Of a stretch of 64,000 nt of DNA, positions 48,115 to 57,055 are shown one piece after another (positions within the stretch are counted from its first letter, which is position 1; each line of letters begins with the position of its first letter). The stretch covers positions 62,001 through 126,000 of the forward strand of contig NZ_JACIJN010000010.1 of NCBI RefSeq assembly GCF_014199415.1, written 5' to 3'. Position numbers and translations under genes: made by a program. Origin of the DNA: Sphingomonas endophytica. GTDB lineage: Bacteria > Pseudomonadota > Alphaproteobacteria > Sphingomonadales > Sphingomonadaceae. The notes under the pieces are model-generated. The model made no database searches. It saw only the letters and a list, made by a program, of their open reading frames with translations, and had not been told where the DNA came from.

Positions 48115-48803
48115 GCGCCAATCGCTCCCGCAAGCGCGAGATACCATTCGGCGAGCGCCTGCGCGGGCGGCTGGACGAGCCGCTGGACGATATTCGCGCC
48201 CGGCACCAGCGACGGCAGGACGAGCAGCAGCACGATCAGCAACGGAAAGCCGAAGCGCGCGAGGCCGTCCCAGCGCTGCGCGAGCGGTTCGGGGAGCAAG
48301 CCGGCCACGACGTGCCCGCCGTCGAACGGCGGCAGCGGGATCAGGTTGAAGATCGCGAGAAAGACGTTGATGATGACGAAATTGAGCAGGTTGGCGGCGA
48401 CGAACGCGGTGAGGCTGCCGGGCGCGACGCCATAGATATCGCGCGTGAACAGCCCGAGCAGCACCGCGCCGATCAGCGCCAGCACGAGGTTCGATCCCGG
48501 GCCGGCGAGAGCGACCAGCATCATGTCGCGGCGTGGGTGGGGCAGGCGTCGCGAGTCGACCGGCACCGGCTTCGCCCAGCCGAACACTGGCGCCTTGGCG
48601 ATCGCGAGCATCAGCGGGAGCACGACCGTCCCGATCGGATCGACGTGGCGCAGCGGGTTGAGCGACAACCGCCGCTGCTCCTGCGCGGTCGGATCGCCGA
48701 GCGCGCGCGCGGCGAGGCCATGCGCGACCTCGTGGAAGACGATCGCGATGACGAGCGGAATGATCCAGATCGCCGCCGACCAGATGATGCCGTTCGGGTT
48801 CAT
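48111..48803 (-). CDS. Site-2 protease family (M50) membrane metalloprotease
   Basis: The 230-residue inner-membrane protease has the zinc motif HEVAH at residues 24-28 within the first helix and the third-ligand motif NLIPLPPFDGGHV further on. The AGPGSNLVLALIGAV helix and about six membrane spans match the SpoIVFB-like group without a PDZ domain. It would cut peptide bonds inside membranes. Its target is unknown, and it should not be equated with RseP. The stop overlaps the truB start by 4 bp, so they share a transcript. Confidence 0.9.
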   Translation of the reverse strand: MNPNGIIWSAAIWIIPLVIAIVFHEVAHGLAARALGDPTAQEQRRLSLNPLRHVDPIGTVVLPLMLAIAKAPVFGWAKPVPVDSRRLPHPRRDMMLVALAGPGSNLVLALIGAVLLGLFTRDIYGVAPGSLTAFVAANLLNFVIINVFLAIFNLIPLPPFDGGHVVAGLLPEPLAQRWDGLARFGFPLLIVLLLVLPSLVPGANIVQRLVQPPAQALAEWYLALAGAIGA

Positions 48804-48858
48804 GCCCGCGCAGATAGGGCGGGGGCGGGGGGATGGCTAGGCGGGATGGCGTGCAATG

Positions 48859-49017
48859 CTACGCGAAGATCGCCCACATCAGCAAAGCCAAGAAGGCGAT
48901 AGGGCCAAGCAAGGTAAGTACGCCTGCCATCCAGCCCCATCGTTTATATGCGGCCTCGAACGTATATTCCCAGAGACCTTGGGCTACCTCCACCACCAAC
49001 TCGCCCAAGATCGTCAT
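48859..49017 (-). CDS. Small membrane protein
   Basis: A short frame of 52 codons starts at the ATG at 49015-49017: MTILGELVVEVAQGLWEYTF, then a basic patch and a clear membrane helix GVLTLLGPIAFLALLMWAIF. I do not recognise it. Its position between tdk and the M50 protease on the same strand supports a co-expressed small protein, but no strong ribosome site lies before the ATG and a longer N-terminus cannot be excluded. Codon use is similar to its neighbours. Confidence 0.5.
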   Translation of the reverse strand: MTILGELVVEVAQGLWEYTFEAAYKRWGWMAGVLTLLGPIAFLALLMWAIFA

Positions 49018-49073
49018 TGCTGGAGCTTGTCGGTTCGCGACAGGAAGAACAAGCGCGCACTGGCCCGATCCGG

Positions 49074-49658
49074 TTACGCCTTCGCTTGCAACGCCGCGCT
49101 GAAATGCCGCCGGCATAAAGCAACATACCGATCGTTCCCGCCTATCTCGGTCTGCCGCCCCTCCGCCACCGGGCGCCCCTCGGCATCGACGCGCAGGTTC
49201 ATCGTCGCCTTGCGCCCGCATTCGCACACCGACTTGATCTCGACGAGCGAGTCCGCCAACGCCAGCAGCCGTGCCGATCCTTCGAACAGCGCGCCACGAA
49301 AGTCGGTGCGCAACCCGTACGCGAGGACCGGTATCCCCACGCGATCCGCCAGCGCGGCGAGTTGGTCGACCTGTGCCGCGGTCAGGAACTGCGCCTCATC
49401 GACCAGCACGCACGCGAGCGGTGTCTCGACATGACGTGCGAGGGCGCACGCGGCGAGGTCGGTGCCCGAATCGAACATCGTCGCCGGCGCGGACAGGCCG
49501 ATCCGCGACGCGATCGTCCCCGCGGCAAAGCGATCGTCGACCGCCGCCGTGAACAGCATCGTCGCCATCCCGCGCTCCCGATAGTTGAAGTCGGCCTGCA
49601 GCAGGTTGGTCGACTTGCCGGCGTTCATGCTGGCATAGTAGAAATACAGCTTGGCCAT
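49074..49658 (-). CDS. tdk: Thymidine kinase
   Basis: The 194-residue type II thymidine kinase has the P-loop SMNAGKSTNLL (residues 10-20), the catalytic pair D87-E88 in VLVDEAQFLT, the lasso loop TDFRGALFEGSARLLALAD and a zinc site with CECG and the late CRRHF. It phosphorylates thymidine to dTMP in salvage. The ATG at 49658 shares its A with the stop TAA of the PIN domain gene (TAATG), so translation is coupled to the toxin gene. This arrangement is unusual. Confidence 0.95.
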   Translation of the reverse strand: MAKLYFYYASMNAGKSTNLLQADFNYRERGMATMLFTAAVDDRFAAGTIASRIGLSAPATMFDSGTDLAACALARHVETPLACVLVDEAQFLTAAQVDQLAALADRVGIPVLAYGLRTDFRGALFEGSARLLALADSLVEIKSVCECGRKATMNLRVDAEGRPVAEGRQTEIGGNDRYVALCRRHFSAALQAKA

Positions 49659-50047
49659 TATGTAAGCGTCTCGATAACGAGCGGGCAGTCGTCTCCCGCT
49701 GCCGGACCGATGCCGCGATCGAAGGTCACGAAGCGATTGGCAGGTTCGGCTGCCGCAATGTGGAGAAGGTCTGCGATGTCGCCGCCGCTGCGATAGCGCG
49801 CCAATGCCCAGCGGACCCGCGCCTCCGCCTGCACCAGCACGTTGGGATAGTCCAGAAAGGCGTCGAGCAGCGCCGCGACGGTCGCGCGATCAAAGCCGTA
49901 ACGCGAGCGCAATACCCATGCGCTTTCGATCAAGACGGTGATCGTCACCAGCACTGGCGCGCCCAGCAATGCCCTCGCGGTCGCCTGTTGAGCAGGATCA
50001 TCGCCAATCAACAGGCGAACCACAACATTGGTGTCGATCGCCTTCAT
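49658..50047 (-). CDS. vapC: PIN domain toxin, VapC-like
   Basis: The 129-residue protein has the acidic residues of PIN ribonucleases: D5 in MKAIDTNVVVR, E41 in VLIESAWVLRSRYG, D90 and D93 in SGGDIADLLH, and D110 in FVTFDRGIG. VapC toxins cut tRNA or rRNA when their antitoxin is lost. The gene overlaps the upstream AbrB-type antitoxin by 4 bp, the usual VapBC order. It is joined to tdk downstream by TAATG, so tdk is expressed with it. Confidence 0.93.
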   Translation of the reverse strand: MKAIDTNVVVRLLIGDDPAQQATARALLGAPVLVTITVLIESAWVLRSRYGFDRATVAALLDAFLDYPNVLVQAEARVRWALARYRSGGDIADLLHIAAAEPANRFVTFDRGIGPAAGDDCPLVIETLT

Positions 50048-50319
50048 TGGCGACCGCTGGATGCCCAGTGACCCGCAATCGTCGCGTTCATGTCGTCGAT
50101 CGACACGGGCGGCCCGCGGTAGGAGCCGGCGAGTTCGCGGACCCGAGCCGCGACCTCGTCAGCCGACTGGCCGCTTTTCGCGGGTGTAGGACGGAGAAGC
50201 ACCGCATCGCCGGAGCGGATGACGTCAAGCTGCTGCCCCGCATGGAGCCCCAGCGCATCCCGCACATCCTTGGGGATAACGACTTGCCCTTTGGCCGATA
50301 ATGTCGTGCGCGCCCTCAT
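50044..50319 (-). CDS. vapB: AbrB/MazE-type antitoxin, VapB-like
   Basis: The 91-residue protein has a SpoVT/AbrB swapped-hairpin DNA-binding domain at the N-terminus, with LSAKGQVVIPKDVRDALGL and GQQLDVIRSGDAVLLRP. The second half (SADEVAARVRELAGSYRG then IDDMNATIAGHW) is the toxin-binding tail. It should repress its own promoter together with the toxin. The start is at 50319, 21 bp after the rbfA stop on the same strand, so the pair could also be read through from rbfA. Confidence 0.92.
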   Translation of the reverse strand: MRARTTLSAKGQVVIPKDVRDALGLHAGQQLDVIRSGDAVLLRPTPAKSGQSADEVAARVRELAGSYRGPPVSIDDMNATIAGHWASSGRQ

Positions 50320-50340
50320 GCCGGTAAGATGCGTCTTACC

Positions 50341-50724
50341 TCATTCCCCGTCAAGGTCGCGCGCCACCTCCGGACGCCGCAGCAGCGCATCGATATGGCT
50401 GCCCTCGTCGAAGCTCTCGTCAGCCAGAAACTTGAGCCGCGCGGCATATTTCATCTTCACGCGCGTCGCGACCTCGCGTTGCAGATAGGCCGTGTTGGTG
50501 CGCAGCGCCTTCAGCACCGCTTCCTCGTCCTTGCCGAGCAGCGGCTTCACGAACACCGTCGCGTGGCGCAGGTCCGGCGACATGCGCACTTCGGTGATGC
50601 TGACCATATGGCTGGCGAGCGTCTCGTCATGCACGTCACCGCGCTGAAGCACTTCGGACAGGATGTGACGGACCTGCTCGCCGACGCGCAGCGTGCGGAC
50701 AGATTTTTCTGGCTTGTCGGTCAT
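50341..50724 (-). CDS. rbfA: Ribosome-binding factor A
   Basis: The 127-residue single KH-fold protein matures the 16S rRNA 5' end and allows growth in the cold. Typical features are [18 protein letters not shown] near the start, [19 protein letters not shown] and the helix [20 protein letters not shown]. It lies downstream of infB, the conserved infB-rbfA order, but a 130-bp palindromic repeat intervenes between them. The vapBC-tdk block follows. Confidence 0.95.
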   Translation of the reverse strand: MTDKPEKSVRTLRVGEQVRHILSEVLQRGDVHDETLASHMVSITEVRMSPDLRHATVFVKPLLGKDEEAVLKALRTNTAYLQREVATRVKMKYAARLKFLADESFDEGSHIDALLRRPEVARDLDGE

Positions 50725-50734
50725 AGTGGATAAC

Positions 50735-50839
50735 TCCCTCTCCCCTCCGGGGAGAGGGTGGGGGAGAGGGGTCGGTGTCTCACCGAGGAAGACGCTCGTG
50801 GCAACCCCTCACCCAACCCTCTCCCCGGAGGGGAGAGGG
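50735..50839. repeat. Palindromic repeat within infB-rbfA interval
   Basis: The left arm ctctcccctccggggagagg is itself a hairpin; the right arm ccctctccccggaggggaga repeats it in reverse. Between them stand ggggagaggggtcgg and cccctcacccaaccc, complementary short stretches. The unit sits inside a conserved operon and may change read-through between infB and rbfA. Confidence 0.85.
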
Positions 50840-50854
50840 CTTTGACGTTGAGAC

Positions 50855-53677
50855 TTAAAGCGTACGCTCGCGCAGTTCGACCTCGAAGGTTTCGAGATAA
50901 TCCCCGGCCTTGATGTCGATGAAGTTCTGCGTGAACGTGACACCGCACTCCAGACCGGCGCGCACTTCGGGCACGTCGTCCTTGAAGCGACGCAGCGACG
51001 CAATCTCACCATTGTAGATGATGACGTCGTTGCGCGTGATGCGCGCCTTGAGCGCCTTGCGGATGACACCCTCGGTGACCAGCAGACCGGCGGCCCGGCC
51101 ATGCTTGCCCGCCGAGAAGACCTCGCGGATTTCCGCGCGACCGACGACGGTTTCGAACGCTTCCGGCCCGAGCTCGCCCGCCATGCCGGCGCGGATCTCG
51201 TCGATCAGGTCATAGATGACGTCGTAATATTTCAACGCCACCTTCTGCCGCTCGGCGATCTCGCGCGCCTTGGCATTGGCGCGGACGTGGAAGCCGATGA
51301 TCGGCGCGCCGCTGGCGCCCGCCAGCGTCACGTCGCTCTCGGTGATCCCGCCGACACCCGCGTGCAGCACGCGCGCGCGGATCAGATCGGTCGAGATCTT
51401 GTTGATCGACGCGACGATCGCCTCGACCGTACCCTGCGTATCAGCCTTCACCACCAGCGGATATTCGATCGCGGCGTTCGCGCGCAGCGCCGAGAACATG
51501 TTCTCGAGGCTGGTCGGCGCCGAGGTCGTGCGCTTCTGGAGCACCACGCTCTGGCGATATTCAGCGACTTCGCGTGCACGCTGCTCGTTCTCGACGACCT
51601 GCAACTGGTCGCCTGCCGACGGCGTGCCCGACAGGCCGAGCACCTCGACCGGCATCGACGGACCCGCCGACTTGAGCTGACGTCCCTTGTCGTCGACCAG
51701 TGCACGGACCTTGCCGCTTTCCGCACCGACGACGAACACGTCGCCGACCTTGAGCGTGCCGCGCGTCACCAGCACCGTGGCGACCGGGCCGCGGCCCTTG
51801 TCGAGCTTGGCCTCGATCACGCTGCCCTCGGCGGCACGATCCGGATTCGCGCGCAGGTCGAGCAGTTCGGCCTGGAGCTGGATCTTCTCGATCAGCTCGT
51901 CGAGCCCGATCTTCTTGAGCGCGGAGACCTCGACGTCCTGCGTCTCGCCGCCCATCATCTCGACCTGGATGTTGTGCTCGAGCAGCCGCTCGCGGACGCG
52001 CTGGGCATTCGCCTCGTGCTTGTCGATCTTGTTGATCGCCACGATCATCGGCTTGCCCGACGCCTTGGTGTGATTGATCGCCTCGATCGTCTGCGGCATC
52101 AGCCCGTCGTCGGCCGCGACCACCAGCACCACGATGTCGGTGACATCGGCACCACGCGCACGCATCGCGGTGAATGCCTCATGGCCCGGCGTGTCGAGGA
52201 AGGTGACCTTCGACTTGTCCTTCAGCGTGACCTGATAGGCACCGATATGCTGGGTGATGCCACCGGCCTCGCCGCGCACGACATCGGTGCCGCGCAGCGC
52301 GTCGAGCAGCGAGGTCTTGCCGTGATCGACATGGCCCATGATCGTAACGACCGGCGGACGCGTCTGCAGCGTCTCGGCCGCATCCTCGGTGGTGTCCATC
52401 GCGAGATCGACGTCCGAGTCCGACACGCGGACGATGTTGTGGCCGAATTCGGTCACCAGCAGCTCGGCGGTGTCCTGGTCGATCGTCTGCGTCATCGTGA
52501 CGGGCATGCCCATCTTGAACAGCGTCTTGACCAGATCGGCGCCGCGCTCCGCCATACGGTTCGCGAGTTCCTGCACCGTGATCGCCTCGGGCACCTGCAC
52601 GTCGCGGACCTGCTTGGCCTGCGGTTCGCGCGGGCCGCCGAAGCCACGCTTCTCCTTCTCGCGGGCGCGCTTGAGCGCCGCGAGGCTGCGGGCGCGTGCG
52701 CCATCCTCGTTGAGCGCGCGCGTGACGGTCAGCTTGCCGCCGCGACGCTCGTCACCCTTGCGATCCCGCTGCTGCGGACGCGCCGGGCTGTTATTGCGCG
52801 GGGTCGCCTGACCGCTCGGCAGGCTGCGCGGCGCATTGCTGCCGCCAGTTGCGGAAGCGCTCGCCGCCGCCGTCGGAGCCGCTGCGGGAGCCGGTGCCGG
52901 CGCCGGCTTGGGCTGCGGCTTGGGGATTTCGGGACGTGCGACCGGCGAGAAGCGCCGCGGCGCGGGCATCGACGGATCGCGACCCAGCCCAAGCGACGGG
53001 GCAGGCGCTGGCGTCGGCGCGGCACGCGGTGCGGGCGCCGGCTTCGGCGCCGCGGCGACCGGCGCCGGGGTTGTCACTGCCGCCGGAGCGGGGGCAGGGG
53101 TCGGCGCAGGCGTAGCGGCAGGAGCCGGCGTGGTCGCTTCGACCGGTGCCGGGGCAGGCGCCGGGGCCGGGGTCGGCTCGGGCGCAGGCTGGGCGGCGAC
53201 CGGCTCCGGCGCGGCTGGCGCGGGGGCGGGCGTCGGCTCCGCCGCCTTGGCGGTTGCCTCGGTTTCGGCACGCGCGCGCTCTTCGGCACGACGACGCTCT
53301 TCTTCGGCGGCGCGCTGACGCTCGGCGTCCTCGCGACGGCGCGATTCCTCGAGCGTGTGCATCCGCTGGTCTTCGGCCTCGCGCAGCAGACGCGCCTGGC
53401 GCTCCTGCGCGGTCTCGTTCGAGACCGGCGGGCGCGGCGCGGGACGCGGCGCAGCGACCGGCGCGGCGGGCGCCGGGGTCGGCTCGGGTGCCGCAGTCGC
53501 CGCCTCGGGCGCACCGCCTTGCGGACCGAGCACGCGGCGACGCTTCACCTCGACCACCACCGTATTGCTACGGCCGTGGCTGAAGCTCTGCTTCACCTTG
53601 CCGGTCTCGACCGTGCGCTTGAGCCCCAGCGGCTGGCGCATTCCGAGTTTCGGCTTGTCGTTGTCGGTCTCGCTCAC
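50855..53677 (-). CDS. infB: Translation initiation factor IF-2
   Basis: The 940-residue GTPase positions fMet-tRNA on the 30S subunit. The first 330 residues are low in complexity, rich in alanine, proline and glutamate, with repeats of APAP type; this long N-terminus is expected in alphaproteobacteria. An IF2_N segment follows ([20 protein letters not shown]), then the G domain with [23 protein letters not shown] and NKIDKHEAN, and C-terminal domains with the fMet-tRNA-binding part near residues 850-930. The start codon is GTG at 53677, one base after the ylxR stop, with a GAGGAA site. Confidence 0.97.
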   Translation of the reverse strand: MSETDNDKPKLGMRQPLGLKRTVETGKVKQSFSHGRSNTVVVEVKRRRVLGPQGGAPEAATAAPEPTPAPAAPVAAPRPAPRPPVSNETAQERQARLLREAEDQRMHTLEESRRREDAERQRAAEEERRRAEERARAETEATAKAAEPTPAPAPAAPEPVAAQPAPEPTPAPAPAPAPVEATTPAPAATPAPTPAPAPAAVTTPAPVAAAPKPAPAPRAAPTPAPAPSLGLGRDPSMPAPRRFSPVARPEIPKPQPKPAPAPAPAAAPTAAASASATGGSNAPRSLPSGQATPRNNSPARPQQRDRKGDERRGGKLTVTRALNEDGARARSLAALKRAREKEKRGFGGPREPQAKQVRDVQVPEAITVQELANRMAERGADLVKTLFKMGMPVTMTQTIDQDTAELLVTEFGHNIVRVSDSDVDLAMDTTEDAAETLQTRPPVVTIMGHVDHGKTSLLDALRGTDVVRGEAGGITQHIGAYQVTLKDKSKVTFLDTPGHEAFTAMRARGADVTDIVVLVVAADDGLMPQTIEAINHTKASGKPMIVAINKIDKHEANAQRVRERLLEHNIQVEMMGGETQDVEVSALKKIGLDELIEKIQLQAELLDLRANPDRAAEGSVIEAKLDKGRGPVATVLVTRGTLKVGDVFVVGAESGKVRALVDDKGRQLKSAGPSMPVEVLGLSGTPSAGDQLQVVENEQRAREVAEYRQSVVLQKRTTSAPTSLENMFSALRANAAIEYPLVVKADTQGTVEAIVASINKISTDLIRARVLHAGVGGITESDVTLAGASGAPIIGFHVRANAKAREIAERQKVALKYYDVIYDLIDEIRAGMAGELGPEAFETVVGRAEIREVFSAGKHGRAAGLLVTEGVIRKALKARITRNDVIIYNGEIASLRRFKDDVPEVRAGLECGVTFTQNFIDIKAGDYLETFEVELRERTL

Positions 53678-54412
53678 TCAAATTCCTCGTGCAGTCTCAC
53701 GGCCGGTAACGGTCGCCCCGGCAATGCCGGGCGCCGATGCGCCTTGCGCGGCCGTAGCGCAAGGTGCTGTATTCAGATCAGGGCCGATAAAGTGCAGCCA
53801 ACGATCGAGCGCTTCGCTGAGTCGTTTGGCCGCAGCGCGGTCGATGACGCCGATGTGTACCACATTTTCGCGGCCCAGCGCCAACGACAATATGGGGCGC
53901 GCCACCGGCAGTGCCAAGCCCCTGACGTCGGAACCTTCGCGATCGGACCCAACGCGCCACGCCTGCGCCAGCTTGCGGCACCCGTCCTCGGCCGCGTCGG
54001 CGGCGTGGTAGAGCGCGTGGAGCTTGCCCGAGCGCGCGGCGGCCTCGATCCGCTCCGAGCCGGTCAGGATCGTGCCCCCGCGCGATTCCAGCCCGAGCCG
54101 GTCGAGCGCATTGCGTTCCAGCGCGGCGGCGATCAGCGTGGGCAGATCGTCGGGGATCGTCAGCTCGCCGGTCTTGAACGCCCGCGCGAGCGCGCCGCGT
54201 AACTTGCCCTTGGCGATCGCCTGTTCCAGCCCGGCGCGATCGACCCCGATCCACGCCCCGCGGCCCGGCGCCTTCGCGCGCACGTCCGGCAGCACTCGCC
54301 CGTCAGGGGCGAGCGCCAGCCGGATTAGCGCCGCGGGCGACGCGCGCTCGCGGGTGAGGATGCAGGACCGTTCGGGAGCGCCGTCTAGCGTCTCATTGTC
54401 GGGGGTCCGCAT
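53678..54412 (-). CDS. YlxR-like (DUF448) RNA-binding protein with an L7Ae-type tail
   Basis: The 244-residue protein has the YlxR/DUF448 domain at residues about 11-90, marked by RSCILTRERASPAALIRLAL and GRGAWIGVDRAGLEQA. The second part (about 110-205) resembles a ribosomal L7Ae/L30e-type RNA-binding fold, as in other alphaproteobacterial members. YlxR sits in the nusA-infB operon of many bacteria and is thought to affect RNA processing or transcription. The ATG at 54412 is chosen for its GGGAG site; 54469 would overlap the tautomerase. It overlaps the upstream tautomerase by 20 bp. Confidence 0.87.
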   Translation of the reverse strand: MRTPDNETLDGAPERSCILTRERASPAALIRLALAPDGRVLPDVRAKAPGRGAWIGVDRAGLEQAIAKGKLRGALARAFKTGELTIPDDLPTLIAAALERNALDRLGLESRGGTILTGSERIEAAARSGKLHALYHAADAAEDGCRKLAQAWRVGSDREGSDVRGLALPVARPILSLALGRENVVHIGVIDRAAAKRLSEALDRWLHFIGPDLNTAPCATAAQGASAPGIAGATVTGRETARGI

Positions 54413-54623
54413 GTGCGTCTCCCTTGGCAACGGGCGCGTCGCGGTCGGCCAGCAACTGGCCGCCCGCACCGTAATTCTCGGTCGACACTTCCTCGATCAC
54501 GATCTGCACCGCGGCCGGGTTCTTGCCCAGCCGCGTGACGAGCGACGTCGTGACGTCCGCCACGATCGCCGCTTTCTGTTCGCGCGTCGCCGCGCCGGCC
54601 AGTCGGATCGATACGAACGGCAT
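54393..54623 (-). CDS. Tautomerase (4-oxalocrotonate tautomerase-like) small protein
   Basis: The 76-residue protein starts MPFVSIRLAG; after removal of methionine the N-terminal proline is the catalytic base of this family. The pattern EQKAAIVADVTTSLVTRLGK and VQIVIEEVSTENYGAGG is that of 4-OT homologues. It could isomerise dienol substrates, but in this context no aromatic pathway is present. The start shares its A with the nusA stop (TGATG) and the end overlaps ylxR by 20 bp, so it is firmly a member of this operon. That placement is not the usual one. Confidence 0.87.
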   Translation of the reverse strand: MPFVSIRLAGAATREQKAAIVADVTTSLVTRLGKNPAAVQIVIEEVSTENYGAGGQLLADRDAPVAKGDAHADPRQ

Positions 54624-56254
54624 CAGGCGTCCTGATCCTCCGACGCCGGCTCGGCGGGCTGCTCGGCGGCCGGCTCGTCGTCGAACCAGTGCGCGCGCGC
54701 GGCCATGATGATCTCATTGCCCTGCTCGTCGCTGAGGCCATACTCGCCCAGCACGCCGCCCTTGTTCTCGGGACGATCGGTGCGGCGCGGCGCATCGTCG
54801 TTGCGGCGGCGCGGCTCGGCGCGCTTCTTCTCGACCAGCTCGTCGGTCGCCAGATCGGCGAGGTCGTCGAGCGTCTTGATCCCGGCCTTGCCGAGCGTGA
54901 CCAGCATCGCCTCGGTCAGATACGGCAGCTCGGCCAGCGCATCCTCGACGCCCAGCGCCTGCCGCTCCTCGCGATTGGCCTGTTCGCGGCGATCGAGCGC
55001 TTCCTGCGCACGGCTTTGCAGCTCCTGCGCGAGATCCTCGTCGAAGCCCTCGATCCCGGCCAGCTCGTCGAGTTCGACATAGGCGACCTCTTCCAGCGCG
55101 CCGAAGCCCTCGGCGACCAGCAGCTGCGCCAGCGTCTCGTCGACGTCCAGCTCGTTCTGGAAGGTCTCGGAATTCTTGACGAACTCCTGCTGACGCTTCT
55201 CGCTGGCGTCGGTCTCGGTCAGGATGTCGATCGCCTTGGCGGTCAACTGGCTGGCGAGGCGAACGTTCTGGCCGCGACGGCCGATCGCGAGGCTGAGCTG
55301 ATCGTCGGGGACGACCACCTCGATGCGATCCTCTTCCTCGTCGATCACGACGCGCGCGACGTTCGCCGGCTGCAACGCATTGACGACGAACGTCGCGGTG
55401 TCGGGCGACCACGGGATGATGTCGATCTTCTCGCCCTGCATCTCCTGCACGACCGCCTGCACGCGGCTGCCCTTCATGCCGACGCACGCGCCGACCGGGT
55501 CGATGCTCGAATCATGCGAGATGACGCCGATCTTGGCGCGGCTGCCCGGATCGCGGGCGGCGGCCTTGATCTCGATGATGCCGTCGTAGATTTCCGGCAC
55601 TTCCTGCGCGAACAGCTTCTTCATGAAGTCGGGATGCGCGCGGCTCAGGAAGATCTGCGGCCCGCGGTTCTCGCGCACCACCTTCAGGATCAGCGAACGG
55701 ATACGGTCGTTGACGCGCACCACCTCGCGCGGGATCTGCGCGTCGCGGCGGATCACGCCCTCGGCGCGGCCGAGGTCGACGACGATGTGGCCGAACTCGA
55801 CGCGCTTGACGACGCCGGTGATGATCTCGCCGGCGCGTTCCTTGAACTCTTCATACTGGCGCTCGCGCTCGGCATCGCGGACCTTCTGGAAGATCGTCTG
55901 CTTGGCGGCCTGCGCCTGGATACGGCCGAACTCGATCGGCGGCAGCGGGTCGACCAGATAGTCGCCGACGCTCGCCCCCGGCTGCAGCTTCTGCGCGCCG
56001 TTGACGTCGACCTGCTTGTAGATGTCGTCGACCTGCTCGACCACCTCGACGACGCGCCACAGCCGCAGGTCGCCGTTGTTGGCGTCCAGCTTCGCGCGAA
56101 TGTCCATTTCCTGGCCGTAGCGCGTGCGCGCGGCGCGCTGGATCGCGTCCTCCATCGCTTCGATGACGATCGCCTTGTCGATCATCTTCTCCGAAGCGAC
56201 CGAATTGGCGATCGCGATCAGCTCCGCACGATTGGCGGTGACGCCGGTGGCCAT
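54623..56254 (-). CDS. nusA: Transcription termination/antitermination protein NusA
   Basis: The 543-residue protein contains an N-terminal RNA polymerase-binding domain, S1 (residues about 135-200), and KH1 and KH2 domains with GACVGMKGSRVQAVVQEM and LSLAIGRRGQNVRLASQ. The C-terminal half has two acidic repeat-like segments with helix-hairpin-helix character (SDRLGVED, LGKAGIKTLDDLADLATDEL) and an acidic tail. It modulates pausing and rho-independent termination. Its start overlaps the rimP stop by TGATG coupling. The order rimP-nusA-infB is conserved across bacteria. Confidence 0.97.
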   Translation of the reverse strand: MATGVTANRAELIAIANSVASEKMIDKAIVIEAMEDAIQRAARTRYGQEMDIRAKLDANNGDLRLWRVVEVVEQVDDIYKQVDVNGAQKLQPGASVGDYLVDPLPPIEFGRIQAQAAKQTIFQKVRDAERERQYEEFKERAGEIITGVVKRVEFGHIVVDLGRAEGVIRRDAQIPREVVRVNDRIRSLILKVVRENRGPQIFLSRAHPDFMKKLFAQEVPEIYDGIIEIKAAARDPGSRAKIGVISHDSSIDPVGACVGMKGSRVQAVVQEMQGEKIDIIPWSPDTATFVVNALQPANVARVVIDEEEDRIEVVVPDDQLSLAIGRRGQNVRLASQLTAKAIDILTETDASEKRQQEFVKNSETFQNELDVDETLAQLLVAEGFGALEEVAYVELDELAGIEGFDEDLAQELQSRAQEALDRREQANREERQALGVEDALAELPYLTEAMLVTLGKAGIKTLDDLADLATDELVEKKRAEPRRRNDDAPRRTDRPENKGGVLGEYGLSDEQGNEIIMAARAHWFDDEPAAEQPAEPASEDQDA

Positions 56255-56865
56255 CAGTGGGTTTCCTCTTCTTCCCCGTCCGCGTGCGCGGACATGTCGT
56301 CACTATCGTCCGTGGACGTTATCTGAATCTCTTCTTCCGCGCCCTCCATCGAGAACGGGACGGTGGCTTCGATCAGCCGATCGGTCAGCACCAGCTTGGC
56401 ATCGGCGATCAACGCGAACGGTACCTGCTCCAGCACGCCGGTGCGCGGATGGCGGATCGCGATCATCCCGTCGGAATCGATGCCCTCGAGGTCGCCCTTG
56501 AACTGCTTCTGCCCGTCGACCGCCTCGGTCAGCACGATCCGCGCTTCATGCCCGGCCCAGTCGATGAAGTCCTGTTTGCGGGTCAGCGGGCGGTCGATGC
56601 CCGGCGACGACACTTCCAGCCGGTACGCACCCTCGATCGGGTCCTTGCCGGCTTCTTCCAGTGCGTCGAGCTTGTCCGAGATGCGGCGCGACAGTTCGGC
56701 GCAATCGTCGATGTTGAGCTGCCGCGTGTCGGGCCGCTCGGCCATGATCTGCAGCGTGCGCTCGTCGTCCTTGCCGAACAGCCGGACGCGCACCAGCGCG
56801 AAACCGAGCGCATCGGCCTCTGGCTCGATCAACCGGACGAGGGGAGTGATGTCGTTCAAAAGCAC
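56254..56865 (-). CDS. rimP: Ribosome maturation factor RimP
   Basis: The 203-residue protein helps 30S assembly. It has the RimP N-terminal domain with IEPEADALGFALVRVRLFG, the DDCAELSRRISDKLD stretch, and GAYRLEVSSPGIDRPL at the hinge; the C-terminal SH3-like domain follows, ending in an acidic tail. The start is GTG at 56865 (an in-frame TTG at 56859 is possible); no ATG is available. It heads the operon rimP-nusA-tautomerase-ylxR-infB-rbfA. Its promoter should lie in 56866-57055, a 190-bp gap shared with the divergent sugar dehydrogenase gene. Confidence 0.95.
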   Translation of the reverse strand: MLLNDITPLVRLIEPEADALGFALVRVRLFGKDDERTLQIMAERPDTRQLNIDDCAELSRRISDKLDALEEAGKDPIEGAYRLEVSSPGIDRPLTRKQDFIDWAGHEARIVLTEAVDGQKQFKGDLEGIDSDGMIAIRHPRTGVLEQVPFALIADAKLVLTDRLIEATVPFSMEGAEEEIQITSTDDSDDMSAHADGEEEETH

Positions 56866-57055
56866 CTACCGCACATGCGTTTCTTGCCGCCGCGGAGCGA
56901 ACCCCGCAGCCCCTTATCACCTCGCGATGTAAGAGAAAGCACCGTCCATATAGCGCCACTGCGCTACGCTCGCAAGCGCCTAGCCCCGCCTGCCGGAACA
57001 ATGCAGGGAACACGGGTTTGTTGAATGAAATCCGGATGAAATAAGGAGAATCGGG

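Noticed and set aside
51101..54202. A 1033-codon plus-strand frame across infB and ylxR
   Set aside because: It is the mirror of infB, with long runs of arginine and alanine from the repeated N-terminus of IF-2. No recognisable domain.
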